From assembly GCA_013299105.1 (NCBI GenBank), contig JAAFJY010000010.1, forward strand, positions 147,815 to 211,814: 64,000 nucleotides of DNA, written 5' to 3'. Shown here one piece after another: positions 1 through 9,797 of this stretch. Under the pieces are notes generated by a model. It did no database searches, was not told the origin of the DNA, and saw nothing but the letters and a program-made list of their open reading frames with translations. The position numbers and the translations under genes were made by a program. Position 1 is the first letter of the stretch. Each line of letters opens with the position of its first letter. The DNA is from Chitinophagales bacterium. Its GTDB lineage: Bacteria; Bacteroidota; Bacteroidia; Chitinophagales; Saprospiraceae.

Positions 1-3000
1 CCATCACTTACACGGTGAAGGGCAAGTGTGGGGATATCAAATCCTGCGATCAAACAATCACGTTCAAAGCAAACCCAGCAATCACACTTACCTGCAATGA
101 GGACTCTACGGTCGTGGCATGCACCTCGCAGGCCACGATTAACGACCGCTTTGCGAAGTGGTTGCGTGGCTTCAGTGTATCGGGTGGTTGCAATGACACT
201 TCGGGCCAATTCGATGGCACTCCGACCGCACCTAACTTCTGTGGTGGCACCGTAACGGTAACTTATCGGGTGGTAGATCCATTCAATTGTAGTACCGAAT
301 CATGTACCAAGACCTTCACGGTTGCAAAAGCACCCTCAGTGGTGTTGAATTGTCCAGCGAATAAGGTGCTGCCTTCCTGCTTGACCGCCAAACAAATCCA
401 AGACAGCTTGGATGCCTACAAGACCAAGTTCAGTTTCTCAGGTGGTTGTGGAGCTACAGCCTCGTTCAATAATGTGAACCTGCCCAGCATCTGCAACGGT
501 GGCACGGTGACTTTGACTTATACGGTGAACAGCGATTGTGAGGGACCAAAGAGATGTGAAAAGACCTTCGAAGTTACGAAGAATCCAACGATCACGCTGA
601 CTTGCAACCAAGACACCACAATTGCTGCCTGTACGTCACAGGCTACCATTGATGATTTGTATGCCAAGTGGCTGCGTGGCTTTAGCGTGACTGGTGGTTG
701 TGCTGGTACCCAAGGGGAATTTACGGCTAAGCTACCTGCTGCCCCCAATTTCTGCGGTGGTACGGTAACGGTAACTTACCGAGTAGTTGACCCATTCAAT
801 TGCAAAACCGAGTCATGTACCAAGACCTTCACGGTTACAAAAGCACCCCCAGTGGTGCTGACTTGTCCAGCCAATAAGGTATTGCCTTCCTGCTTGACGG
901 CCAAACAAATCCAAGACAGCTTGGATGCCTACAAGACCAAATTCAGCTTCTCTGGTGGCTGTGGAGCTACAGCTTCGTTCAACAATGTGAACTTGCCCAG
1001 CATCTGCGATGGCGGCACGGTGACTTTGACTTATACGGTGAACAGTGCCTGCGAGGGGCCAAAGATTTGTGAAAAAACCTTCAAAGTCACAAAGAATCCA
1101 GCGATTACGCTGACTTGCAACCAAGACACCACGATTGCTGCTTGTACTCCACAGGCTACCATCGACGCCTTGTACGCCAAGTGGTTGCGTGGCTTCAGCG
1201 TAACTGGTGGTTGTGCTGGCACCAAGGGTGAATTTACCGAAGAAGTATCGCCTCCTTATTTTTGTGGAGGAACCGTTTCTGTCACATATCAAGTGGTTGA
1301 TCCATTCGGCTGCAACAAAGAATCTTGTACGCGTGCCTTTAAGGTGGAATCTGCACCAGATGTTGTCTTGAAATGTCCCACTAATAAGGTGCTGCCCTCT
1401 TGTTTGACTGCCAAGCAAATCAAGGACAGCCTGGATGCTTACAAGGCTAAGTTTAGCTTCACTGGTGGTTGCGGGGCTAAGGCTTCGTTCAATGAAGTGG
1501 ACCTGCCCAGCATTTGCAAAGGCGGTACAGTGACTTTGACATATTCGGTAAGCAGTGATTGTGAGGAAAGAAGGTCCTGTAGCCAAACCTTCACCGTTAC
1601 AAAGAATCCAGACATTACTTTTGTTTGCAACGAAGACACTACCCTTGCCGCCTGTACCTCACAAGCTGCGATCAACGACTTGTTTGACAAGTGGCTGCGC
1701 GGCTTCAGCGTGAGCGGTGGTTGCGAAGGCACCAGAGGGTCTTTTGTAGGCAGTCCGGTGGCTCCCAACCTTTGTGGTGGAACCGTAACGGTAACTTATC
1801 GGGTGGACGATCCATTTGATTGCGACAAACGCACTTGTACCAAGACCTTCACGGTCAATGCTGCGCCAAAACTGGAATTGAAATCCCCTGATAACCTCAC
1901 TTTGCCCTCTTGCCTCACTGAGCAGCAGGTAAAAGACAGCTTGGACAAGTACAAAACCAAGTTCAGCTTCACGGGAGGCTGCAACTCCAAGCCTTCTTTC
2001 AGCGAGGTTTCGATTCCGAACGTGTGCAAAGGTGGTGTGGTGACGATCACCTATACGGTGGTCAGCGATTGTGAAACGAAGTTTGTTAACAAAACCATCA
2101 CTCGCCAGCCCAACCCTGAAATCAAGCTCACTTGCAACGAAGACACGACCATTGCGGCTTGTACTTCACAAGCGGAGATCAATAACTTGTTCGCCAAGTG
2201 GCTGCGTGGTTTCAAAGTGGAAGGTGGCTGTGCAGGCACCGAAGGTGCATTTGATGGTAATCCTACGGCCCCCAACTTCTGTGGCGGCACCGTAACGGTG
2301 ACATACCGGGTAGTTGATCCATTCCAATGCAATACCGAGTTCTGCACTCGTACCTTCACTGTCACTAAAGCACCGCCAGTTATTACCAGCGTGCCCGAAG
2401 GCAACCTGACCATCCCTGCTTGTACGCCTGATGACAAAGCAGCAGATCTGATCAAGGCTTACCTTGATAATTTCACGGCATCCGGTGGCTGTGGCCTCCA
2501 GTCCAGCATCAGCGAGTTTACCAAGCCTCCTTACTGCGGTGGTTCGGTGAAATTCAAGTTTACCGTTACCAGCGCTTGTGCTGAAAAAGAGGAGTACGAA
2601 AGAAGCATCATTCGCACTGCTCCTGATACAGTGAAAATTACTTGTGCCGAGGAAGACCTGCTGATCCCTGCCAGCCTAACCGATGAGGAAGCCCAGGAAA
2701 TGCTGGATGAATACAAGAAGCAATTCAGCTTTACGGGTGGCTGTGACGCCAAGGCCAGCTTCGACAACCCAAGCATTCCTGATGTATGTACGGGCGGTGA
2801 TACGACTCTGACTTACACTGTGGTAAGCACTTGCGACAAAACCAAGACTTGCACCGTCAAGATCATCCGCGAAGCCAATCCGATCCCTGACATCTTCATC
2901 GGTGCCCGTGATTCGATCAAGATTGAGCGCTGCGAAGGCGATACGGCTAGCGTATTGTTTGAAATCGAAGGTACGCAAGACTTCTACGACATCGAATACA

Positions 3001-6000
3001 GCTACATGATCTCGATCTTGCAGCCTGACTGTTCTTACAAAACCGAAACAGATACAGTTTTGGTAGAAAAAGTAGAAAGTGGCAACCACTTGATTAAACT
3101 GAGCGACCTGAAGCCAGGGACATACATGTACACTTTCGAACGGGCCATCGACCCATTCGGCTGTTCTTACGGTTTCCCACCAGTGAGCGACAAGAAGAAG
3201 GTGACCATCACCGTGCATCCAAAGCCTGTAGGCAAGGATACCACCAAGACACTCTACACTTGTCTGCCAGTGAATGTGAACCTGCAAAACCGTGTGCGTT
3301 GTAATGTGCCTAGTACCTTCAAATGGTACAGTGTACAAACAGCAGGTTCATCTACGCCTTACGACAATCCAAGCATCACTGGTGAAACGATCACACCTTC
3401 GGGGATGACGACAGTGATCAACGATGTGCTGACCAACCTGACCAATGCACCGCAGACCATCATTTACCGTGTAGAGCCCACCAGCACCAAAGGTTGTGCT
3501 GGCGAAGCCTTCTACGTGACCGTGAAACTTGTACCTGCACCCAACATTCAGTGTTTGGCTTGCATGACAACGGTGAATGTGTCGATGGACAAAAAGTGCA
3601 AGTTCTTCGTGACTCCCGACCTTGTGATGGACGGCTTCAAGGATTGCCCCAACGGCGACTTCCTGCTCGAGGCACTCGAAGTAATCATCGGCGACGGCAA
3701 CTCCGACAGCTATGTGGATTGCCCAGGTACCTATAAGTATGTGATCAAGCTGAAAGAAGGCTATGACCTTTGCTACAAGTTCACACCCTGCTGGGGCACG
3801 ATTGTGGCTGAGGACAAATTGGGCCCGAACATTGATCGCGTGGACTTCACCAAGAACCCAATCTACTGCTTCGACATCAACTTCGCGTTGAACAATCCGA
3901 AGACCGTAGGCGCTACGGGAGTGAAACCAAGCTTCCCACAAAGCTTGAGCGACAATACGCCTGGTCACTCCATCCTGAGTTACAGCCGCACTGTGCCTGA
4001 TGAAGTGTTGAACCTCGGTGCTGCTTACTTCAGCGACAACTGCAAAGACTGCGGCTGTAATGTAAGCGTGAAGTGGTACGATCGCCTAGTTACTTATGGC
4101 TGCGATTCTTTGGCTAAAAATGGCCTCTGGGCTCGTATCTACCGCGAATGGGTAGCCACCGATTGCCGGGGTATGACCAAAGACACGACCCAGGTTATCG
4201 AAGTACGCCGTCCTAAGGTGAGCCAGTTTGCCTGGAAGAATCCTAAGCCGAACAAACCCTACGACCAAGTAGTGGAATACCAGGCTTGCACAGCTGATAA
4301 GTCTTTGATCAAAAAAGAAGACTGGATGCCTCGCATTGCTAGTACCTTCTACTCGAATAGCGATCCCAAACTGGAGCGCTGGTTATACCTGGATGAGGTC
4401 GAGTGTAACTACTCTGTCCAAATCAAGGATACCGAATTCCCAGTCTGCGACGGTAAAGGCGTGAAGATCGACCGTGAGATTTACGTCTTCGATTGGTGCG
4501 CAGGTGGCATCATTGACACCCTGCATGTACTGATTAAGATTGGTGACTTCAAAGCACCAACGATTACGGCTAAGACACCTGTGACCATCTCAACGGGTCC
4601 GATGAACTGTACTGCTTCGATTCCTACCACTGCCGCTCGCCTGAAGAGCGACATGTCCATCGACATCAGCGACAACTGCTCCTTGGGCAATGTTTCGATC
4701 CGCATCAAAACCCGCGACCGCATCGTGAAGGGCATCATCATCGCCACCAACGTGTGGGATGAAGTACAATACCCTGTGATGAATGGCGTAATGAGTGGTT
4801 TGCCTTTGGGCCGCCACCGCATGATCATCGACGCATTTGATGGTTGCTACAACGCCGTACGCGACTCCGTAGAATTTGACGTGGTGGACAAAATCGCACC
4901 TGTAATGAAGTGCGACGATGACCTCAACGTAACCTTGTCGAATGCCAATGGCTACCTGAACGGCTACGCTCGCGTGACTGCCAAAGACATCGACGAAGGC
5001 AGCTTTGACAACTGCGAACTGAAGTGGATCAAGGTACGCCGCACTTACAATGCAGATTGCAAAGCCGACCTGATCGCCAAAGGTTACGACCTGAACGGTG
5101 ACGGTGAACTGGATGATAAAGACGGCTTCACGTTGGTGAATGGCAAGTGGATGACTCCGTTGGCCGATGCAGTAGAGTTCTTCTGCTGCGACATCACCGA
5201 ACCAGTGACCGTTGAGCTGTGGGGCGAAGACTGGAGTGGCAACCGCAACTTCTGCTGGATGACCCTGAACTTGGAAGACAAAGTCGCACCCACTTGCCAG
5301 GCCCCTGAGAATGTGACCATCTACTGCGACGACAAGAACCTGGGAACGATCGATAGCAAAATCCAATCAGCCTTAGCCTTTGGTGATGTGACCATCACTT
5401 CTGGCAATGATTGTGGCAAGTTGGATACCGCTTATCGGGTGGTTAAAAACCTGAAGTGTGGTTATGGTACCATCGAGCGCATCTGGACTTTGACCAAGAA
5501 GACAGTAAAAGGCGACCTCACAACTGAGTGCAAGCAGATCATCCGCATTGTACCTGTACATGAGTACGACATCCTATTGCCACGAGACCTCGAAGTACGC
5601 GATTGCACCAAACCAGTAGCCGATACTTTGTTGGTCGACGAACGCTTCTGCGACATCTTAGCCGTGAACATCACCGACAAACGCTACGATGCATCGAACG
5701 ACGAGTGCTACAAAATCTTCCGTACCTACACCGTGATCAACTGGTGTACTTACGATGATCGTTGTGGTGACCCGATGGATCCAAGAAATGTGTTCGTCAT
5801 CGACCGCAAGTGGACCAAAAATGGCCTGGACAAAATCTGGCTCTTGGTACGCGATCCAAACCGCACTGGCAAAGAGGATTTCATCCTGTCTTACAACCGT
5901 ACACCTTACGAAGGTGACTTGAACGATGATATTTTGAGCGAACGCAATCCCTTGAGCGATGAAAGAATTCGCCCACCGTTCTGCGATATTTCTGGTGAAT

Positions 6001-7970
6001 TCCATCACTCGTTCATGTACACCCAAATCATCAAGGTGTATGACGATGTGGCTCCGGTAATCAGCTTCAAGCGCGATACCTTCTGTACCAGCCCAGTGAC
6101 TTGTTTGGCGAATGTAAAGATTCCATTCACTGCTACAGACAACTGCACGGATAGACTGGAACTGGAAAGAACGCAGGTGATGGTAGCACCCTTCCAGACG
6201 GTGACGGGGCCCTACATCATGGCCAACAGCCGCGACTACATCTTCAGCTTCGAGGATGATGGCAAAGGCAAGATGGCAGTATCTGTCACCAATCTACCAG
6301 AGGGTCTGCATGACCTGATCGTGGTGGTGAGAGACGAGTGTGGCAACCTGACCCGCCCAACCCGGATTCCATTCCTGGTGCGCGACTGCAAGGCTCCGGC
6401 TCCGATCTGTATCAATGGCTTGTCAACCGAGTTGATGCCTGACGGCAATGGCGGTGGCATGATGGCAGTATGGGCCAATGATTTCATTGCCTCGAAGATC
6501 TATGATTGCAATGGCCAGGGACCAGAAACCCAGGCAGGCTTGAAACTGGTGACCAAGTACTCGATCAACCGCGTAGGCCAGCCAGTGAAAGACGACCAAA
6601 CGGGCTTGACCTTCACTTGCGCCGACAAGGGCAAGGTGATCAATGTAGAGATCCATGCATGGGATTCAAAAGGCAACCACGACTTCTGCGTGACCTTTGT
6701 AGAAATCCAGGACAACCGCAAGGTATGCCCAACGGGTGGAACCAATGATGATCAGATCAACGGTATCATCGCTACCGACGACGCCAAGCCAGTACAAGGG
6801 GTTGACGTGAGCGTGAGTGGTGACAAGCAAGACAAGCAAACCACTCCAGGCTCTGGTCTGTACGGCTTCAACAGTTTGCTGAAAGGTGGTGACTACACGA
6901 TCACGCCACAATTGGACAAGGACGCCAAGAACGGGGTATCGACCTTCGACTTGATCCTGATCCAGAAGCACATTCTGGGTATTCAATTGTTGAGCAACCC
7001 TTACCGCCAGATCGCAGCCGACGTGAATGGTTCGAAGACCATCACCACGCTCGACCTGATCCAGATCCGCAAATTGATCCTGAACATCGACGACAGCTTC
7101 AAGGGCAGCCCAAGCTGGAAGTTTGTAGACGCCAAGTACCAGTTTGCCGAACCAACCAATCCTTGGAAGAACGAAGTGCCAGAAGTGGTGAACGTAAACG
7201 ACTTGGATGGCAAAGTACAAGCCGATTTCGTAGCCATAAAAATGGGTGACGTGAATGGCTCTGCCGCGACGATCCCAGGTGCAACGAGCAGCGAAGTACG
7301 CTCTGGCAAGGACTTCATCCTGAATGCTGATGAACAACAGATGAAGGCTGGTCAGCTCTACGATGTGCTGATTAAAGCCAGCGACTTGTCAAAAGTGCAA
7401 GGCTTCCAGTTTACCTTGGGCCTACAAAACGCTGAGATAGTCGGCATCGACTACGGTGTGATGAAGGCTGAAAACTTCGGAATTTTTGCGAAGCAAGGCA
7501 TGATCACAGGCAGTTGGAACAGTGCTAATGGCACTGCGACCAGTGCAGAGGGCTTGTTCACACTCAAACTGCGCGCTACCAAGGACCAGGCATTGAGCGA
7601 AGTCCTGAACATCAGCAGCCGCATGACTGCCCAGGAAGCTTATGGCCAGGGCGACGAGATCATGGACCTGAAGTTGAGCTTTGGCCGTGCCGAGCAATTG
7701 GGAGGCCAGGCTCGCTTGGATCAGAACCAGCCCAACCCATTCGCAGAGGAAACTTTGATTGGCTTCTATCTGCCCAAAGCAGCACAAGCCACAATCACGG
7801 TTCGCGATGTTAAAGGTGCTTTGGTTTACCGTACCCAAGGCGACTACGCCAAGGGCATGAACCAGGTGAAGCTGGGCAAGCAAGAACTGAAGGCCGCCGG
7901 GGTGTTGTACTACACTTTGGAGACCGCTGACTTTACTGCAACGAAGAAGATGGTGGTACTGACGAAGTAA
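1..7970 (+). CDS. Giant secreted repeat protein with dockerin-like pair and T9SS sorting domain (5' partial)
   Basis: The reading frame is open through the left edge (first complete codon at base 3), so the N-terminus lies outside the window; the 2651 residues seen from base 15 are a minimum. Residues 1 to about 950 are alternating cysteine-rich modules of roughly 84 residues (one type with ACTSQA..WLRGF..GGC..CGGTVTVTYRVVDPF, the other with LPSCLTAKQ..GGC..TYTV). The middle has Ig/HYR-like segments. Near residues 2305-2360 are two dockerin-like repeats (DLILIQKHILGI and DLIQIRKLILNI, each preceded by a D-rich loop), followed by a cohesin-like stretch (2430-2560). The C-terminal 80 residues (QPNPF, then FYLPKAAQATITV, GALVYR, KKMVVLTK) are a typical type A T9SS sorting signal. 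It is probably surface-exposed or released; an adhesin or matrix role is inference. A hairpin follows the stop. Confidence 0.85.
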   Translation, partial: ITYTVKGKCGDIKSCDQTITFKANPAITLTCNEDSTVVACTSQATINDRFAKWLRGFSVSGGCNDTSGQFDGTPTAPNFCGGTVTVTYRVVDPFNCSTESCTKTFTVAKAPSVVLNCPANKVLPSCLTAKQIQDSLDAYKTKFSFSGGCGATASFNNVNLPSICNGGTVTLTYTVNSDCEGPKRCEKTFEVTKNPTITLTCNQDTTIAACTSQATIDDLYAKWLRGFSVTGGCAGTQGEFTAKLPAAPNFCGGTVTVTYRVVDPFNCKTESCTKTFTVTKAPPVVLTCPANKVLPSCLTAKQIQDSLDAYKTKFSFSGGCGATASFNNVNLPSICDGGTVTLTYTVNSACEGPKICEKTFKVTKNPAITLTCNQDTTIAACTPQATIDALYAKWLRGFSVTGGCAGTKGEFTEEVSPPYFCGGTVSVTYQVVDPFGCNKESCTRAFKVESAPDVVLKCPTNKVLPSCLTAKQIKDSLDAYKAKFSFTGGCGAKASFNEVDLPSICKGGTVTLTYSVSSDCEERRSCSQTFTVTKNPDITFVCNEDTTLAACTSQAAINDLFDKWLRGFSVSGGCEGTRGSFVGSPVAPNLCGGTVTVTYRVDDPFDCDKRTCTKTFTVNAAPKLELKSPDNLTLPSCLTEQQVKDSLDKYKTKFSFTGGCNSKPSFSEVSIPNVCKGGVVTITYTVVSDCETKFVNKTITRQPNPEIKLTCNEDTTIAACTSQAEINNLFAKWLRGFKVEGGCAGTEGAFDGNPTAPNFCGGTVTVTYRVVDPFQCNTEFCTRTFTVTKAPPVITSVPEGNLTIPACTPDDKAADLIKAYLDNFTASGGCGLQSSISEFTKPPYCGGSVKFKFTVTSACAEKEEYERSIIRTAPDTVKITCAEEDLLIPASLTDEEAQEMLDEYKKQFSFTGGCDAKASFDNPSIPDVCTGGDTTLTYTVVSTCDKTKTCTVKIIREANPIPDIFIGARDSIKIERCEGDTASVLFEIEGTQDFYDIEYSYMISILQPDCSYKTETDTVLVEKVESGNHLIKLSDLKPGTYMYTFERAIDPFGCSYGFPPVSDKKKVTITVHPKPVGKDTTKTLYTCLPVNVNLQNRVRCNVPSTFKWYSVQTAGSSTPYDNPSITGETITPSGMTTVINDVLTNLTNAPQTIIYRVEPTSTKGCAGEAFYVTVKLVPAPNIQCLACMTTVNVSMDKKCKFFVTPDLVMDGFKDCPNGDFLLEALEVIIGDGNSDSYVDCPGTYKYVIKLKEGYDLCYKFTPCWGTIVAEDKLGPNIDRVDFTKNPIYCFDINFALNNPKTVGATGVKPSFPQSLSDNTPGHSILSYSRTVPDEVLNLGAAYFSDNCKDCGCNVSVKWYDRLVTYGCDSLAKNGLWARIYREWVATDCRGMTKDTTQVIEVRRPKVSQFAWKNPKPNKPYDQVVEYQACTADKSLIKKEDWMPRIASTFYSNSDPKLERWLYLDEVECNYSVQIKDTEFPVCDGKGVKIDREIYVFDWCAGGIIDTLHVLIKIGDFKAPTITAKTPVTISTGPMNCTASIPTTAARLKSDMSIDISDNCSLGNVSIRIKTRDRIVKGIIIATNVWDEVQYPVMNGVMSGLPLGRHRMIIDAFDGCYNAVRDSVEFDVVDKIAPVMKCDDDLNVTLSNANGYLNGYARVTAKDIDEGSFDNCELKWIKVRRTYNADCKADLIAKGYDLNGDGELDDKDGFTLVNGKWMTPLADAVEFFCCDITEPVTVELWGEDWSGNRNFCWMTLNLEDKVAPTCQAPENVTIYCDDKNLGTIDSKIQSALAFGDVTITSGNDCGKLDTAYRVVKNLKCGYGTIERIWTLTKKTVKGDLTTECKQIIRIVPVHEYDILLPRDLEVRDCTKPVADTLLVDERFCDILAVNITDKRYDASNDECYKIFRTYTVINWCTYDDRCGDPMDPRNVFVIDRKWTKNGLDKIWLLVRDPNRTGKEDFILSYNRTPYEGDLNDDILSERNPLSDERIRPPFCDISGEFHHSFMYTQIIKVYDDVAPVISFKRDTFCTSPVTCLANVKIPFTATDNCTDRLELERTQVMVAPFQTVTGPYIMANSRDYIFSFEDDGKGKMAVSVTNLPEGLHDLIVVVRDECGNLTRPTRIPFLVRDCKAPAPICINGLSTELMPDGNGGGMMAVWANDFIASKIYDCNGQGPETQAGLKLVTKYSINRVGQPVKDDQTGLTFTCADKGKVINVEIHAWDSKGNHDFCVTFVEIQDNRKVCPTGGTNDDQINGIIATDDAKPVQGVDVSVSGDKQDKQTTPGSGLYGFNSLLKGGDYTITPQLDKDAKNGVSTFDLILIQKHILGIQLLSNPYRQIAADVNGSKTITTLDLIQIRKLILNIDDSFKGSPSWKFVDAKYQFAEPTNPWKNEVPEVVNVNDLDGKVQADFVAIKMGDVNGSAATIPGATSSEVRSGKDFILNADEQQMKAGQLYDVLIKASDLSKVQGFQFTLGLQNAEIVGIDYGVMKAENFGIFAKQGMITGSWNSANGTATSAEGLFTLKLRATKDQALSEVLNISSRMTAQEAYGQGDEIMDLKLSFGRAEQLGGQARLDQNQPNPFAEETLIGFYLPKAAQATITVRDVKGALVYRTQGDYAKGMNQVKLGKQELKAAGVLYYTLETADFTATKKMVVLTK
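60..2860 (+). repeat. In-frame tandem DNA repeats (~510 bp period)
   Basis: Within the giant gene the same sequence recurs in phase. For example GCCTTCCTGCTTGAC starts at 371 and 884 (513 bp apart), and its diverged form at 1394 (510 bp further). Each period encodes two cysteine-rich modules (about 171 residues). Identity is highest between the first three copies and decays downstream, which points to recent duplication or gene conversion at the N-terminal side. Confidence 0.85.
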
Positions 7971-8002
7971 AAAGTCAAATCGACCATTATATAGCTAAGA
8001 CT

Positions 8003-8038
8003 CACCGGGTCGCTCTTCGCAAGGAGGGCGGCCCGGTG
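8003..8038 (+). terminator. Hairpin after the giant secreted protein
   Basis: CACCGGG and CCCGGTG arms, with further pairing of CGCTC against GGGCG, close around a short loop 33 bp after the stop codon. No clear U-run follows directly, so it may be a weak terminator or an mRNA-stabilising stem. Confidence 0.5.
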
Positions 8039-8170
8039 GCGTTTAGCAGCAATCTTTTTCTTCATTTACCGACAAAAACAGGCCAATAGCCAAAGGAAGC
8101 AGGGTAAAAGATCAAATTTTCGTCTAATTCTTTAATTTGCTAGGCATAAACAACAAAAACATTGGTCCTT

Positions 8171-9667
8171 ATGCAAAAACCTGCCCTTTTTCTGCTGCTA
8201 GGTGTATTCTTGGCATACCCTGCTCTTTCCGCTCAAAACTTAGGTGTTTTTGAACAAAACACTGATGTAGGTAATCCCAAACTACCTGGATCGGCCACTT
8301 ACGACGCCGTTTCACAGACTTATCAACTCAGCGGAGCGGGTGAAAACATGTGGTTTGGAACCGATCAATTTCAATTTTTACACAAAAAAATCAAGGGTGA
8401 TTTTATCATTTCGGCTACCATCCAGTTTGTGGGCAAAGGAGTGGATCCTCACCGCAAAATTGGCATCATCGCCCGCGAGAACCTGAGCGGCGATTCCCGC
8501 TATGCCGATGCCTGCGTACATGGCGACGAGCTCACGTCCTTGCAATACCGCGATGCTCCAGGTGCCAACACTGCCGAAGTGCCTTTGTCGGTTTTTTACC
8601 CTACCCACATTCAATTGGAGCGCAATGGCAATACCTTCATTTTCTCGGCAGCCACTCCAGGGCAAAATTACAAATCGGTTAGCAAAGAACTGGCCCTCAA
8701 CGAAGAACTATATGCAGGGCTTTTCATTTGTTCGCACCGCGATTCGGTGCTCGAAAAAGCGATTTTCAGCAATGTACGCCTGATCATCCCCATCCACAAG
8801 AACTTTGTGCCTCACCGGGAGTTCATCGGCAGCCACATCGAAGTGATGGAGGTGCAAACGGGCAAACGGGAGATTTTGCACTCCGCACCTAACTCCTTGC
8901 AAGCACCCAACTGGACCAAAGACGGCAAAACCTTGCTCTACAATTCAGAGGGTTTGATGTACAAATTTGAATTGGCCAGCAAAAAAATCGAAAAACTGAA
9001 CACCGGGCCAGTGGTCAAAAACAACAACGACCATGTTATTTCCTTCAATGGCAAAATGCTCGCTCTAAGCAGTTTTGAAAACCCTGGCAACGTTTCGACC
9101 CTTTTCACTTTGCCCATCAGCGGTTCGGACGAACCTAAGCAGGTTACCAAAATAGAGTGGGGACATTCTTACCTGCATGGCTGGTCGCCGGATGGGAAAA
9201 AATTGACTTATACCGCGTTTCGCAACAAACAATACGACATTTGTACCATTGACTTGGCCACAGGCGTGGAAACCCAACTCACCAACTCTAAATTCCTTGA
9301 CGACAGCCCCGAGTACAGCCCTGATGGACAATGGATTTATTTCAACTCGGTCCGCACGGGCACCATGAAACTCTGGCGCATGAAGCCCGACGGCAGCAAG
9401 CCGGAACAACTGACTTTTGACGAGTACAACGACTGGTTTCCGCACATCTCGCCAGACGGGAAATGGATATTGTTCCTATCCTACATGCCCGACATCAACC
9501 CTTCAGACCATCCTTGGTACAAGCAAGTTTACCTGCGCCTGATGCCCGTGAGTGGTGGTGCACCCAAAACGATTGCCTATATTTATGGCGGTCAAGGTAC
9601 GATCAATACGCCATCATGGTCGCCGGATGGCAAGAAAGTGGCTTTTGTGAGCAATAGCAAGCTTTGA
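8171..9667 (+). CDS. Secreted TolB/PD40-type beta-propeller protein
   Basis: The start is taken at the ATG at 8171 (MQKPALFLLL), because a TTG three codons upstream precedes an otherwise normal signal peptide ending near LSAQN. Residues about 25-200 form a beta-rich N-terminal domain resembling the concanavalin-like DUF1349 fold (MWFGTDQFQF, IGIIAREN). Residues 210-495 carry repeated WSPDGKKL / YSPDGQWIYF / ISPDGKWILF motifs, the PD40 repeats of a TolB-like six-bladed propeller. In Bacteroidota such proteins are periplasmic or surface-associated and often sit near carbohydrate-active enzymes; here a GH51 enzyme follows 130 bp downstream. The exact ligand is unknown. Confidence 0.8.
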   Translation: MQKPALFLLLGVFLAYPALSAQNLGVFEQNTDVGNPKLPGSATYDAVSQTYQLSGAGENMWFGTDQFQFLHKKIKGDFIISATIQFVGKGVDPHRKIGIIARENLSGDSRYADACVHGDELTSLQYRDAPGANTAEVPLSVFYPTHIQLERNGNTFIFSAATPGQNYKSVSKELALNEELYAGLFICSHRDSVLEKAIFSNVRLIIPIHKNFVPHREFIGSHIEVMEVQTGKREILHSAPNSLQAPNWTKDGKTLLYNSEGLMYKFELASKKIEKLNTGPVVKNNNDHVISFNGKMLALSSFENPGNVSTLFTLPISGSDEPKQVTKIEWGHSYLHGWSPDGKKLTYTAFRNKQYDICTIDLATGVETQLTNSKFLDDSPEYSPDGQWIYFNSVRTGTMKLWRMKPDGSKPEQLTFDEYNDWFPHISPDGKWILFLSYMPDINPSDHPWYKQVYLRLMPVSGGAPKTIAYIYGGQGTINTPSWSPDGKKVAFVSNSKL

Positions 9668-9793
9668 GTTGAGAAGTTTAGTGGTTGAGGAGTTGAGGAG
9701 AGGGAGCCCGTAGAAGCACAAAAAACCTCAAATCGCTGGCCTAAGCCCTGTCTTTTCGACATTTCACCCTTCGACATTTCAACTACTAAACTG
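9668..9793. repeat. TTGAA-type inverted-repeat intergenic element
   Basis: The left arm is a run of GTTGAGRAGTT-like units (9668-9703) and the right arm is CGACATTTCACCC and related units (9757-9793), which are inverted relative to it. The same arrangement occurs in other gaps of this window (21367, 23260, 30117). Confidence 0.6.
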
Positions 9794-9797
9794 CATC

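Noticed and set aside
813..1586. Long open frame on the - strand inside the giant gene
   Set aside because: It is a shadow of repetitive coding DNA; its residues have no known-protein character and the + strand has clear domains throughout.
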